Assembly: GCA_002786025.1 (NCBI GenBank)
Contig: NHNW01000025.1
Span: forward strand, 434,001 to 498,000
Origin: Zasmidium citrigriseum
Taxonomy: Eukaryota; Ascomycota; Dothideomycetes; Mycosphaerellales; Mycosphaerellaceae
DNA length: 64,000 nucleotides
Direction of reading: 5' to 3'
Within the stretch, counting starts at the first letter, position 1, and the number at the start of each line of letters is the position of its first letter. Below, piece after piece: positions 52,103-61,138 of this stretch. Made by a program: the position numbers and the translations under genes. The notes beneath the pieces were generated by a model. That model ran no database searches and was not told the DNA's origin. It was given only the letters and a program-made list of their open reading frames with translations.

Positions 52103-52744
52103 ATGGCAACAGCAGAAGCAGAATCCTCCCTCGACGCCCTCTCCCTCTCCGGCACAACCGCCTACGCCCCCTCAACCTCGACGCACACCTCCGACCCCAC
52201 CAAATTCGCCTTCCCAGCCTACACAACCTTCCCACCCTTCTACACCCTGCAACCAAACCTCACCACCCGCGCCCGCCAACTCGAGCTCTGGTCCAGCCTT
52301 ATAACCTCCTACTGCGCGCACCACAAACTCTTCAAGCTCTCGCTCTCATCCCCTCCCACGGACCTCTTCAACAACACCGCCATAAAACGCTCCCTCAAAC
52401 CGAATGATATCCGGACGGTGCTGGAGCACATGAGCCAGCCCTCAACAGGACCTCTGATTGAATGGATTGCATCGGTGTCGCGTGGAGAGCAGAGTAATAC
52501 GTGCTGGGTCTACTGGCGTAGTCTGAGCGAGTGGGCGGATACGATCTACAACTGGGTCGACGAGACGGGGCAGAAAGGCGCGGTTTTGACAGTTTATGAG
52601 TTGAGAGAGGGCGACGCGGTGAAAGGGAGAGAGTGGCAGGATATCGACGAAGCTCTTTTAAGGAAGATTCTTGGGATTCTGGTGAAGAGGGGCAAGTGCC
52701 AGATTTTTGGACAGGAGGAGAACGCTGGTGTCAAGTTCTTCTGA
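52103..52744 (+). CDS. VPS25: ESCRT-II subunit Vps25
   Basis: Subunit of ESCRT-II, which acts on endosomes in sorting ubiquitinated membrane proteins into multivesicular bodies; Vps25 recruits Vps20 of ESCRT-III. Single exon, 213 aa (yeast 202). The first 35 residues are Ser/Thr/Ala-rich. The family core begins FAFPAYTTFPPFYTLQPNLTTRARQLELWSSLI, with the PPFY-type motif that contacts Vps22/Vps36. Two winged-helix domains follow; the second holds EWADTIYNWVDETGQKGAVLTVYEL and the C-terminal ILVKRGKCQIFGQEENAGVKFF, ending exactly as in the family. The next gene starts 22 bp after this stop on the same strand. Confidence 0.93.
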   Translation: MATAEAESSLDALSLSGTTAYAPSTSTHTSDPTKFAFPAYTTFPPFYTLQPNLTTRARQLELWSSLITSYCAHHKLFKLSLSSPPTDLFNNTAIKRSLKPNDIRTVLEHMSQPSTGPLIEWIASVSRGEQSNTCWVYWRSLSEWADTIYNWVDETGQKGAVLTVYELREGDAVKGREWQDIDEALLRKILGILVKRGKCQIFGQEENAGVKFF

Positions 52745-52766
52745 GCAACAAAAGAGCGGTTAGGAT

Positions 52767-53306
52767 ATGAGTGCAAAGGCCACGGCCGGGGGAAAGAGTC
52801 CCTCAAAACGACAACGACGCTCGAGTTCCACACAGCCAGCTCAACGTGAACCCAGCACAAAGGCAGACGACGACTTCGACTCCGCATCTGAACCCGACAA
52901 GTCCCAAGCAACGCTCTACGATGCCGTAGCCGGCCGCGTGAACAGGGACGGCTTCATCCTCTCCAGCACGCAAAAGCCCTCGGCACCAGACGAAGTCCTC
53001 TTCAGTCGAGCAAACGCCCCAATCCGCTATGAAGAAACCGATCCTTACTTTGCTCATCGCCGTCTTCCACCTGGCGTCCGGCTACCAGACTCCGACCTCT
53101 TGAAAGCTATACATGCATATGTATCAGACTTCTACGGGAGCAGTGCACTGAAGGACTGCGAACTCGACTGGGGGAGCATGGATGAGACTGCATTGATGGC
53201 CATAGGAATCCTCCTGGAGGAAGCTGCTGTTGCCCGCCTGGGAAAGACAGGAGATTTGGCGTTCGTGGAAGGCGAGAGGAAGAAGCAGTCAACTCCACAT
53301 GAATAA
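52767..53306 (+). CDS. Rrn10-like protein (putative UAF subunit)
   Basis: Single exon, 179 aa. The N-terminal 50 residues are basic, Ser-rich and disordered (SPSKRQRRSSSTQPAQ). The C-terminal half carries LPDSDLLKAIHAYVSDFYGSS, then DETALMAIGILLEEAAVARLG, which resembles yeast Rrn10 (PDIDL...; DETSLITLGLLIE), a subunit of the upstream activation factor for RNA polymerase I at rDNA. The similarity is short and judged by eye, so the assignment is tentative. The start is the first ATG, only 22 bp after the VPS25 stop, so its promoter must overlap VPS25 coding sequence unless the two share a transcript. Confidence 0.5.
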   Translation: MSAKATAGGKSPSKRQRRSSSTQPAQREPSTKADDDFDSASEPDKSQATLYDAVAGRVNRDGFILSSTQKPSAPDEVLFSRANAPIRYEETDPYFAHRRLPPGVRLPDSDLLKAIHAYVSDFYGSSALKDCELDWGSMDETALMAIGILLEEAAVARLGKTGDLAFVEGERKKQSTPHE

Positions 53307-53568
53307 ATTCTGAGACGGAATCATGAACATCAAATCAATCCCAATGCATTGTGTGAGTATCAACATGAACAATTCGCCGTAAGCACCGCGCTAAAATCAT
53401 GTGAGTATCAAACTACCGCCCCTGAGCATGAAAATCGTTTTTGCCGAACCATCGCCCCCTGAAAACAGGTCTGAGCGACCACGGAAAGCCTGCACCTCGT
53501 CAACACCAAAGTCTTTGCGAATAGCTGATGCATGAAACTCAACCATTGCGCTGACTTATTGCCTCCTC

Positions 53569-56184
53569 CTACGACAGCAACCACTTCTCTTGCATGCTCA
53601 CTTCCTGGCTCATAGCAGCATTGAGAACCCAGTCTGAAGTCACCACTCGTGCCTGCAAGCCTTGAGACTCGACGTCGGCTTGAAACTTCTTCCAGAGAGC
53701 GGCCTCGGCCTTGCTGTTCCCAGACACAAGGTAGACGTAGTCAAAATCATCACTGGCACCATCTCCTGGAGGCTTGGAGAACCTGAGGTGCGGTCGACCC
53801 GTGTATGCCATGGCCTCGCCTCCGTTGAGGGCGATGATGTCTCTGTACGTCTCGAATCCTCCATTTACTTCCTTGGTCACGCAGATGGCCCAGTTCTTGA
53901 ACAGCTTGCGCTTGTTCTTCTTCGCCCGCTCGATGGCGTCTGCAAGAGTGAAGCCGAGCCGCTCTTCCGCATCTTTATCCTTGAGCATGGGAGGGTCCTC
54001 GATGAGCTTCTTCTTGCTTAGCGCAGTGTCCAAGAACGAAATGTCTACCACCAAGGGTGCGTTCGCCAAAGCTGAAACGAACTTCTTTGTCCGCAGAATC
54101 TTGGGAGCGACCAGGATGTCGACATCTTTGGGATCCTGGGTCAAGAGCACGCCTAGACCGCGCAACGTGTTCTTGTCAGTAGACTCCTTCTTTGGATTAT
54201 CGGCCCATCGGCTGTCGCCAGTTATCATCATCCTGTGCTCAATGGGCGGCAACGTAGGGGATGGGCCATGTTTTGCCTTCTTGTTTTGCTTGGCTTCTTT
54301 CGCGGCCCGAGGATCTTGTGTCTCGCCATCGCTGAGGTCACTACCCTCAGCAGTGACATCGTACTCGTCGCTCGGCCGCTTCTTAGAACTCCGTGCTGGG
54401 GCCGGTGACGATACATCCTCTGCGCGACTCCCTCGTCTTCCACCATGAATTACGCCACCCTTGCGCTTGGACTCTTTCTGGAACATCGCAATATCTGCTG
54501 CCTGCGTGTGCAGGGTATCCAGAGCTTTGTTCTTGGCCGCACGACCAGTGCTGACAGGTGCAGGCGATTCGTTCTCTTTCTCCTCGTCTGCAACTGCACG
54601 CGGAGTGGCCAAAGATGTGCGAGAGGGTCTTCCCCGACGCTTCTTGACTGTCTGTGGCGCGGGATTCTCGTCGACATCCATCTCATCGGCTTCGTCAATA
54701 GTGATGGGTACGTCGGGTTCCTCATCTGCAGGCGCAGCACCATTGGCAACGACACTCGAAACTGGTACGGTCTTCTGAGGCGATTGCTTTGCCTTGACGG
54801 GCGACCGTGGCTTGGGGTAGTACACACGCTCCATCGCCTTCATGTCGAGAGGTGTCTGACCGGCCACCTCGCCCAGGTTGGTTCTTGTGGGAAAGTGATG
54901 GTATTTCGGATTCGCCAGAGCTTGCATACCAGACTTTGCGTAACTCTCCTCGAGCCAAAGATGATTGACAAGGTTAATGTTCCATTCTTGTGCAGCTTCA
55001 CACTTCTCCCCAGTCTTATGAGCACTGATCAGATGTGTATTGTCCTGCTTCATGGTCTTGGTGTAATTGGCGCCGCAAGCCCGAATAAGGTTCTCGACGT
55101 AAGTCCTGGCATCACCGCCGTAGTTGGAGAGACTGATCTTGCAGGTCTCGAAGCCTGGGATACCATTCCTGGGCAATGGGTAGTGGAACAGCTTGCTGTA
55201 CGGGTCGCTGTACTTGTTGCGGTTGATGACGTGGTAGAGCCAGGACAGGTTGGCAACTATCTTTCCAGAGCGGGCTGCGTTCAGATAATCCTCGCCGTCC
55301 CGATAAGCACCAATGTAAATTTCGGCCTTGTCCAGATCCTCGTTGATAATGCCGCCTCCATAGTTGATCAGCTTGGTGATCGTCTGAAGCAGCCGGTCTG
55401 AGAGCTCGAGGTCCTTGGAAAGAAACAGACGTTTCGACATGAACGCATTCAGGTTCTTCCGGGAGTTGGACGGGCTGGTGGGAGGTGTTGGATCCGGAAC
55501 AGTCGACGGTGTCGCGGTCACTGCACCTTCGAGGTGGGGTGACGAGGCGGGTTTGACGTGGGCAGTATGACTCTTGCGCAAGATTTCTGGATCCGGAAAT
55601 TGGTATGGCTTCTCACTGATCTTCTTGCCCAGCCGAAGGCAATCGTCGAACCAGTGCGGAAGCACAATTTTGGTGTTCAGGCCCTTCTCTTCCACAATCT
55701 GGCATTTTGCATGCTCCAAGTCCGTTGTGACAATATGGGTGACCAACTTGGTCATTGGGTACGAATGCTGTCCTCCCAGGGCAACCACACCGGCTATGAT
55801 GGCTTCGGCATCTCCTTCTGGAATCTCGGCGCACGAGAGGACGACTTCGCCGAAGTATTGGCTGGGATCCGGACTGTGTTGTCGCGTGGCGGCCAGCTTC
55901 CTCTTGCGGACACTCGTGGATACCCATGAGGGCTTCACAACGTGTGCGCCGAGCTCGACCGCTTTGCTGTATTGTGGAAAGTCGATGTGAGTGGATATAA
56001 TGTGCGTGATGTTCTCGATCTCGTCGATTTGTTGGTCGCTGGCGCGTAGAGGCACGTATCGCCCGCCGCTCAATTCCAGGACATTGCGTATTTCTTGGAC
56101 ATGGTCGTCCTCGAAGTCGTCGCTCGGAATTATTGTGAAGACGACATGCTCAAACAGAGCGCCGCCGGTCGCCTCGTCGTCCAT
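53569..56184 (-). CDS. Multi-BRCT DNA-damage protein (Brc1/Rtt107-like)
   Basis: Scaffold of the Brc1/Rtt107 family, which binds gamma-H2A through its C-terminal BRCT pair and supports replication-fork repair; nuclear. Single exon. From the ATG at 56184 (MDDEATGGALFEHVVFTIIPSD) it has 871 aa; an upstream ATG at 56277 adds 31 residues rich in Arg/Thr. BRCT repeats recognisable: residues about 10-100 (GGRYVPL, HIISTHIDFPQY, HVVKPSWVSTSV), 110-205 (VTHIVTTDLEHAKC, KIVLPHWFDDCLRLGKKI), 255-345 (INYGGGIINEDLDKAEIYIG, VANLSWLYHVI), 350-440 (CGANYTKTMKQDNTHLIS, LVNHLWLEES), and a C-terminal pair (RGLGVLLTQDPKDVDILVA, DISFLDTAL; FDYVYLVSGN, VTSDWVLNAAMSQEV). A long acidic/basic linker with RRGRPSRTSLATPR, an AT-hook-like motif, separates them. 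Six BRCTs in a 4+2 layout fit Brc1. Confidence 0.85.
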   Translation of the reverse strand: MDDEATGGALFEHVVFTIIPSDDFEDDHVQEIRNVLELSGGRYVPLRASDQQIDEIENITHIISTHIDFPQYSKAVELGAHVVKPSWVSTSVRKRKLAATRQHSPDPSQYFGEVVLSCAEIPEGDAEAIIAGVVALGGQHSYPMTKLVTHIVTTDLEHAKCQIVEEKGLNTKIVLPHWFDDCLRLGKKISEKPYQFPDPEILRKSHTAHVKPASSPHLEGAVTATPSTVPDPTPPTSPSNSRKNLNAFMSKRLFLSKDLELSDRLLQTITKLINYGGGIINEDLDKAEIYIGAYRDGEDYLNAARSGKIVANLSWLYHVINRNKYSDPYSKLFHYPLPRNGIPGFETCKISLSNYGGDARTYVENLIRACGANYTKTMKQDNTHLISAHKTGEKCEAAQEWNINLVNHLWLEESYAKSGMQALANPKYHHFPTRTNLGEVAGQTPLDMKAMERVYYPKPRSPVKAKQSPQKTVPVSSVVANGAAPADEEPDVPITIDEADEMDVDENPAPQTVKKRRGRPSRTSLATPRAVADEEKENESPAPVSTGRAAKNKALDTLHTQAADIAMFQKESKRKGGVIHGGRRGSRAEDVSSPAPARSSKKRPSDEYDVTAEGSDLSDGETQDPRAAKEAKQNKKAKHGPSPTLPPIEHRMMITGDSRWADNPKKESTDKNTLRGLGVLLTQDPKDVDILVAPKILRTKKFVSALANAPLVVDISFLDTALSKKKLIEDPPMLKDKDAEERLGFTLADAIERAKKNKRKLFKNWAICVTKEVNGGFETYRDIIALNGGEAMAYTGRPHLRFSKPPGDGASDDFDYVYLVSGNSKAEAALWKKFQADVESQGLQARVVTSDWVLNAAMSQEVSMQEKWLLS

Positions 56185-56615
56185 CTCTGCAGTGGTGGTG
56201 GTGGTGTTTGGAATTGGGCGAGGGAAGCTGCGGAGGCGAGAGATGGGACGACGCGAAGTCAAACGCGAGGCAACCACGCGCTAGCGACAGGTCACGTGGA
56301 TAACGTCAACAATGAAATAGAAGAAAGTGACTTGCGTAGACTTCATTGATCTCCGGCATACATTCGTTGTGGTTCTAACGTCTACAATGATCGGGATTGA
56401 TCTCGATCTCTGTTTTACAGGCCTTTGGTTTGAACCGCACCTGCTGGCAGGAACAGCTGGCTGTGATTCTTCGCAGCAAGGCGGACCAGCTAATGTTGAT
56501 GCTGTCGACCTGTAGAGCTGCCATGGCACATGTCTGAAGGAGCATGAGCATGGGCTGATGGTGCCGGAGAGTGCTACCAAGTTGGAGTTGGTCGTAAAAG
56601 CGTCATCGTTCACGT
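56185..56615. other. Intergenic, BRCT gene promoter and GIR2 3' flank
   Basis: About 430 bp. Frames here (for example 56281-56613 minus) carry no domain. Contains the promoter of the Brc1-like gene. Nothing else seen. Confidence 0.5.
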
Positions 56616-57314
56616 TCAGCCCTCCACTGCCAGCTTTCTCATGCTCTCAACTGCATCCTCACCTTCCTCTTCTTCGTCTGCACCCTTGCCGGCGAGACCT
56701 TGCTCCCAAAGCTGCTTGCCCGTCAGCTTCTTCTCCTCTGCTTTGCCTCCACGCTTTTTCTTGTCTTCAGCTTCCTGCTCCGCTTGCCGTCTCGCTGCCT
56801 CTTCCTCCATCTCCTTCCTGAATGTCTCTCGCCACGCCAAAAATGTCTCTCGGGTCACTTTCTCGCCCTCAAACTTCCTGTTCTCCTCTTCTTCTGCTTT
56901 CTGGGCCTGAGCATCCTTCTCGGCCTGCACCGCCTGCTTGCGTTCGCTTATGAGCTGCTCAGCGGCATCTTTCAGCGCGCTGACCAATGTGAATACCATT
57001 GCCATGCCCATGCTCTCCTCTATTGATGGCTGAAGCGCCTCCAACAGCTGTGCCTTGTCTTCTTGAATGTCCAAGTGCTCATGTTTCGGGGCATTGGGTG
57101 GCTGCGTGATGTCCAGGAACGGAGCTTCGTCGGGATATGCCTCTGGATACCGTACATTGAGAATGATTACAGGATCTTCGGCTTCCTCGCCAAAATCCTT
57201 GGGAGCGTCGACGACGATCGTTATTCGATATTCGGTATCGGAGATGTCTTGTATTTCGTCTGGAAAGATGGAGTCCAGCACCTCACGCTCCTCCTTCTGT
57301 TCATCTCGGCCCAT
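56616..57314 (-). CDS. GIR2: RWD-domain protein Gir2/RWDD1
   Basis: Gir2 binds Gcn1 through its RWD domain and partners with the GTPase Rbg2 in translation control; cytosolic, ribosome-linked. Single exon, 232 aa, within the usual 240-265 range. The RWD domain is residues about 4-125: EQKEEREVLDSIFPDEIQDI, then ILNVRYPEAYPDEAPFLDI with the YPxxxP signature, then MGMAMVFTLVSALKDAAEQL. A charged coiled coil follows (EKDAQAQKAEEEENRKFEGEKVT), then the conserved TRETFLAWRETFRKEM block, and near the end LTGKQLWEQGLAGKG, typical of the family. Divergent from ACL4 with 254 bp between ATGs. Confidence 0.92.
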   Translation of the reverse strand: MGRDEQKEEREVLDSIFPDEIQDISDTEYRITIVVDAPKDFGEEAEDPVIILNVRYPEAYPDEAPFLDITQPPNAPKHEHLDIQEDKAQLLEALQPSIEESMGMAMVFTLVSALKDAAEQLISERKQAVQAEKDAQAQKAEEEENRKFEGEKVTRETFLAWRETFRKEMEEEAARRQAEQEAEDKKKRGGKAEEKKLTGKQLWEQGLAGKGADEEEEGEDAVESMRKLAVEG

Positions 57315-57568
57315 GGTCGCCGACTGTACCTCGCGGGCACAGTATAATCTTGTCGCGACGAGAAGGAAGAGTCACAAATGACGTGAGCATTGCCTTCGAA
57401 GTTCAGACAGCGACCTCCGCAGCTTCGGTTGCGCCTTCTGTACCAGGACTTTTGCCAATCGATAAGCTTTGGAAGCAGGCGCAACCGAGCAAAATCTCAA
57501 AATCCACTCGAAGACTTCAAAGTTCTACCAATCCACGCGAACACGCACTCCGACCAGCACGCCCTGTC
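57315..57568. promoter_or_regulatory. Shared divergent promoter GIR2/ACL4
   Basis: 254 bp between the start codons of two genes of the translation machinery. An open frame in phase with ACL4 continues upstream through this gap but has no ATG. No specific motif (for example RRPE or PAC) recognised. Confidence 0.5.
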
Positions 57569-58804
57569 ATGGCCAAGACGAAGAAGACATCGGGACACAA
57601 ACAGAAGCAATCCAAGCAGAAAATGGCTAACGGACAATCCAACCTCTCACCGGAACAGCTTTACGCGTCGGCTCTGGAACTGGTCGAGCAGTCTCAGCCG
57701 GAGGAAGCACTCAAGGTCGCAAAACAGCTGTGGTCTCAGGTGCAAGGCCGATCGGCCACCGAAGCCCTTCCCGCCGTCAATTTGCTTGGAGAGATTAGCA
57801 TCGAGCTGGGTGCGGTAGACTCGGCCCGTGGTTACTTTGAGCAGGCCGTGCAACTTGACCCTGAAGGCAAGGTGCCGGAGGCACTCGGTGGCGGCGCCGA
57901 AAAGTTCCTATGGCTTGCACAACTCTGCGAAGAGGGTGGTAAGCAGAGTGTCGGATGGTTCGAGAAGGGTGCCAAGGCCTTGCAGCATGAGATTGAGGCA
58001 ATCGAAAACCGCCAGGTCACAGGCCTGACCGACGAGCAACTGCTCATGATGCGGGTCGACAAGAAGCGCAAACTCGCGAATGCGCTGTGCGGTATCGTCG
58101 AAGTCTACATGACGGACTTGTCGTGGGAGGATGATGCCGAGACCCGGTGTGAGAACCTGATTACAGAAGCCATGGCCGTGGAGGACGAGACTAGCCCTGA
58201 AGTGCTGCAGACGTTGGCGTCTGTGCGATTGTCACAAGAGCGAAAAGAAGACGCGCGATCCGCGCTCAAGCGCTCACTCGCCACTTGGATTGACCTTGAA
58301 CCGGAGGATCCAGCAGTGCCCGACTTCGCCACCAAGATCTCGCTGTCACGCCTGCTCATGGAGGCAGAACTGGAGCCCGAGGCCATGGAGGTTCTGCATC
58401 GGCTGATTCAGGAAGACGACCAGAGTGTTGAAGCGTGGTACTTGGGTGGCTGGTGCCAACACCTGATCGCTGAGCACAACAAAGCCAACATGGACTCGAA
58501 GGACGATTCAGCTATGGACACCGGCGCTGACGGTCAGACGCCAGCGAATCAAGAGCAACTGCAACGTGCGTTGAAGGGCAGCCGTCGGTGGCTCAACACA
58601 GCTCTGAAGCTGTACAAACAGCTGGAGTACGAAGATGAGAGGCTTTTCGAGCATGCCAAGGAGCTCGTCGCTGAGTTGGACACGGTACTGGGCCCGGAAG
58701 ACGCGCAGGCCGAAGGTGGAGACGAAGAAGAGTGGGAAGAGTGGGATGGCATCGCAGATGAAGACGAGGAAGACGATGAGGATCAGAAAATGCAGGACTC
58801 TTAA
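57569..58804 (+). CDS. ACL4: Ribosomal protein L4 assembly chaperone Acl4
   Basis: TPR protein that captures newly made ribosomal protein uL4 (Rpl4) and escorts it to pre-60S particles in the nucleus. The ATG at 57569 gives 411 aa (yeast Acl4 387): MAKTKKTSGHKQKQSKQKM, a basic start expected for this family. TPR-type helices run from about residue 30 to 360: SPEQLYASALELVEQSQPEEALKVAKQLW, VNLLGEISIELGAVDSARGYFEQAVQLDPEG, KRKLANALCGIVEVYMTDLSWEDDAETRCENLI, KISLSRLLMEAELEPEAMEVLHRLIQEDDQSVEAWYLGGWC, RRWLNTALKLYKQLEYEDERLFEHAKELVAELD. The C-terminus is strongly acidic (EEEWEEWDGIADEDEEDDEDQ), the region that in yeast helps shield the basic client. No intron. Confidence 0.9.
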   Translation: MAKTKKTSGHKQKQSKQKMANGQSNLSPEQLYASALELVEQSQPEEALKVAKQLWSQVQGRSATEALPAVNLLGEISIELGAVDSARGYFEQAVQLDPEGKVPEALGGGAEKFLWLAQLCEEGGKQSVGWFEKGAKALQHEIEAIENRQVTGLTDEQLLMMRVDKKRKLANALCGIVEVYMTDLSWEDDAETRCENLITEAMAVEDETSPEVLQTLASVRLSQERKEDARSALKRSLATWIDLEPEDPAVPDFATKISLSRLLMEAELEPEAMEVLHRLIQEDDQSVEAWYLGGWCQHLIAEHNKANMDSKDDSAMDTGADGQTPANQEQLQRALKGSRRWLNTALKLYKQLEYEDERLFEHAKELVAELDTVLGPEDAQAEGGDEEEWEEWDGIADEDEEDDEDQKMQDS

Positions 58805-61138
58805 TGGGCGTCTTCGACTCATGCTGAAGTCGATATTCGAGACCATGGCGAGCTCATCCCTGTGGCAAAGCATCTGCGACAGCGCCCAACGTACACCTCG
58901 TCGCCTCACCCGCCATAATGACGCTCGATGCCTCCACATCGTCAGGCGCCTGTACACCATGATGCACACGACATCGAGAGTTCTCCACAGCCGCAGACTT
59001 TCGGCGCGTCCGCCACACGCGGCCGTCGTATGCGCATGTGCAAGGCCCTAGTGAACCTTATGTTATGCAGCTCCTCCGGAAGTTTATCCAAACTTGAGAC
59101 GGCCAAGACGACGAATGAAATTGGAGAGTGGTAAGCTGGACGGCGTCGCCTGTGGAGACGTGATTTAGACGACATCAAAGGTCAGTATGGAGACCAAAGT
59201 TCGAGGCTACCAGACATTGAGTCTGTGGGGTCAGCCTTTCGTTGTACAACTTGGACGTTGGAAGAGGCGTGTGTCAGTGCAGCTGCCCGTGAGGACGAAA
59301 GCAGATCGCTGCTGCCGTGGCTGCATTCGACGACTCCGATTAATATCCGATATGGTGTACAAAAAATGGATGGAATTCGATGCTTGGTACCCAATCATTT
59401 CCCCCTCTCGCAGCAGAATCTTGCGTGCAGTAACTGCAGCCGGCACCCGAAGCCATATCCGTCGCCGCTGAAGCGACGTGCTACCTGTTGGAACGAGCGC
59501 CAACCTCTACAGAACATGAGACGTGGTGTGGTCGCACAGGCTGTGATGCATGCAGGCTAGCGTGGATTCTTGCTACCACGCAATGCGTCCGCTCGGTAGC
59601 AACCGAACTCCCCTGCCTGCGGGTTGGGTGTTGGTTGGGGCTTAGGTCTGCGGCGCGGTCGGCCGGACTGGACGAGGAGAGCCTCACGGTCCTTAATGGA
59701 TGCACGCAGGGCCGTGCCAGCTGCATAGTGCTGCTGTGAGATTAACGTTTAGGCTGGCCTGCAGGTACAGCTCACGACGCTAGAGCACGCCCGTCTTCAT
59801 TGCTTGCGTGCACGATCACAGTCGGCCCTGAGACCGCGAGCAGGTCGGCCTGGCGGGCATCTGCGATCGGGATGGGCATGTGCAAGCTCAAACGCCAGAA
59901 GCGCCCGAGCGCCTAGCCGTTGGGTCGAACATGCAGGCATCCGGACGGGTGTGCTCAGGTCACGCTGCGTTCGCAGATGGTGCGCAGGTACTTGCAATCA
60001 TGGTACCGCATTCGGCTGGCGTGTGAAGGGCGAGATGAGCTCTGCAAGGCTGGGGATTGGACGGCTGGCCGTTCGGTTTCAGCGAGCAGAGCTAGCGCGA
60101 GGAATGCATCTATCGAGCTGCTGGTGTAACAAACAAATGCGCGCACGCAAGAGGTCGACAGCAATCCAGGAATCACGCTGGGATCCCTGCCCATCAAGCT
60201 CCGCCGTTCATATGACTACTGCACGTCAACGGCGCCGCGAGCTAGCGGGACCTTGGATCGCCAGGCACATGCGACAAACTGCCCGCCGACGTGCAGAGGT
60301 TTGGCAGAGAGCAGAGGGCGTGCATGCCAGCATCGGGCCTAGTGTGTCCCACACGGAGGGAGTGGCGCGGTGCGTGGTGCTTCCAAGCTGATGACCGTTT
60401 GGGAAATGATGGATCTGTAGAGGCGCCGGCTTCTATCACCACGAGCGCTGCGCGCGAGAGGAAGAACGTCTATATCTCGCAGCGTCAACTTCGCTATGCT
60501 CCCAGCACCGTCGTGCAAGTGGTCGGCTTCCGGAAACGGCCATCTGAGACTTCTTCCGGGCCTGGGCTCGCTCAAGACAACCTACGGATGCGGCGGTGAA
60601 CTGTGTCGGCCGTCTTCAGCAGCGAGCAATCTTGCCTGCATTCTCCCATCAGCATCGCAGTATTGCTACAAGTATTTTACCCGTCTGCTTACACAAAGGA
60701 TCTTGTGTGACTTCTTCCTGACTTCCTTTCTGTCTCTGCTTGCTTAACAACTTCTTTGGCCTCCCGAGACAAAGCCGCCACCTGACAACGACTATACCAA
60801 AGGACCGTCCTGAGCAGTGCATCCATTGCAAAGGCCAACAAGGCACCATTGAACGGGCGCGCACAGCAAAGAACGGCGGTACGCTGGTCGGCGTGAACAA
60901 AGTGCATCTGCAGTAGACAGATCAAACGAGGTATGGGACCCCTTTCCATCCTGCGCAGGTTCATGCACGCACGCGTGCTGGGCAAACCACGGGATGCCGC
61001 CAAAACAATGGAAACCAGTGCTTACAAGACATGCAGACGACCGTCCACGGTCTCCTTCAGAGCTTTTAATCTCCTTGTCACTCGGCAGCCATCCAGTCTT
61101 AGGTTTCACGATCCGACTGCTTCCCGTCCGAGCCGACA
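58805..61138. other. Long intergenic stretch (about 2.3 kb) before the HMG-box gene
   Basis: No gene supported. Many short frames on both strands (for example 59804-60391 plus, 195 aa; 60792-61394 minus, 200 aa) overlap each other, are rich in Arg/Ser/Cys and lack domains. Dinucleotide content looks like host DNA. Length and position suit an extended promoter and long 5' leader for a developmental transcription factor, with small upstream ORFs (for example ATGs at 60933 and 60994), but no transcript evidence is available. Confidence 0.5.

Noticed and set aside
59804..60391. 195-aa plus-strand frame in the long intergenic stretch
   Set aside because: Arg/Ser/Ala-rich chance frame with no domain; overlapping alternatives on both strands.
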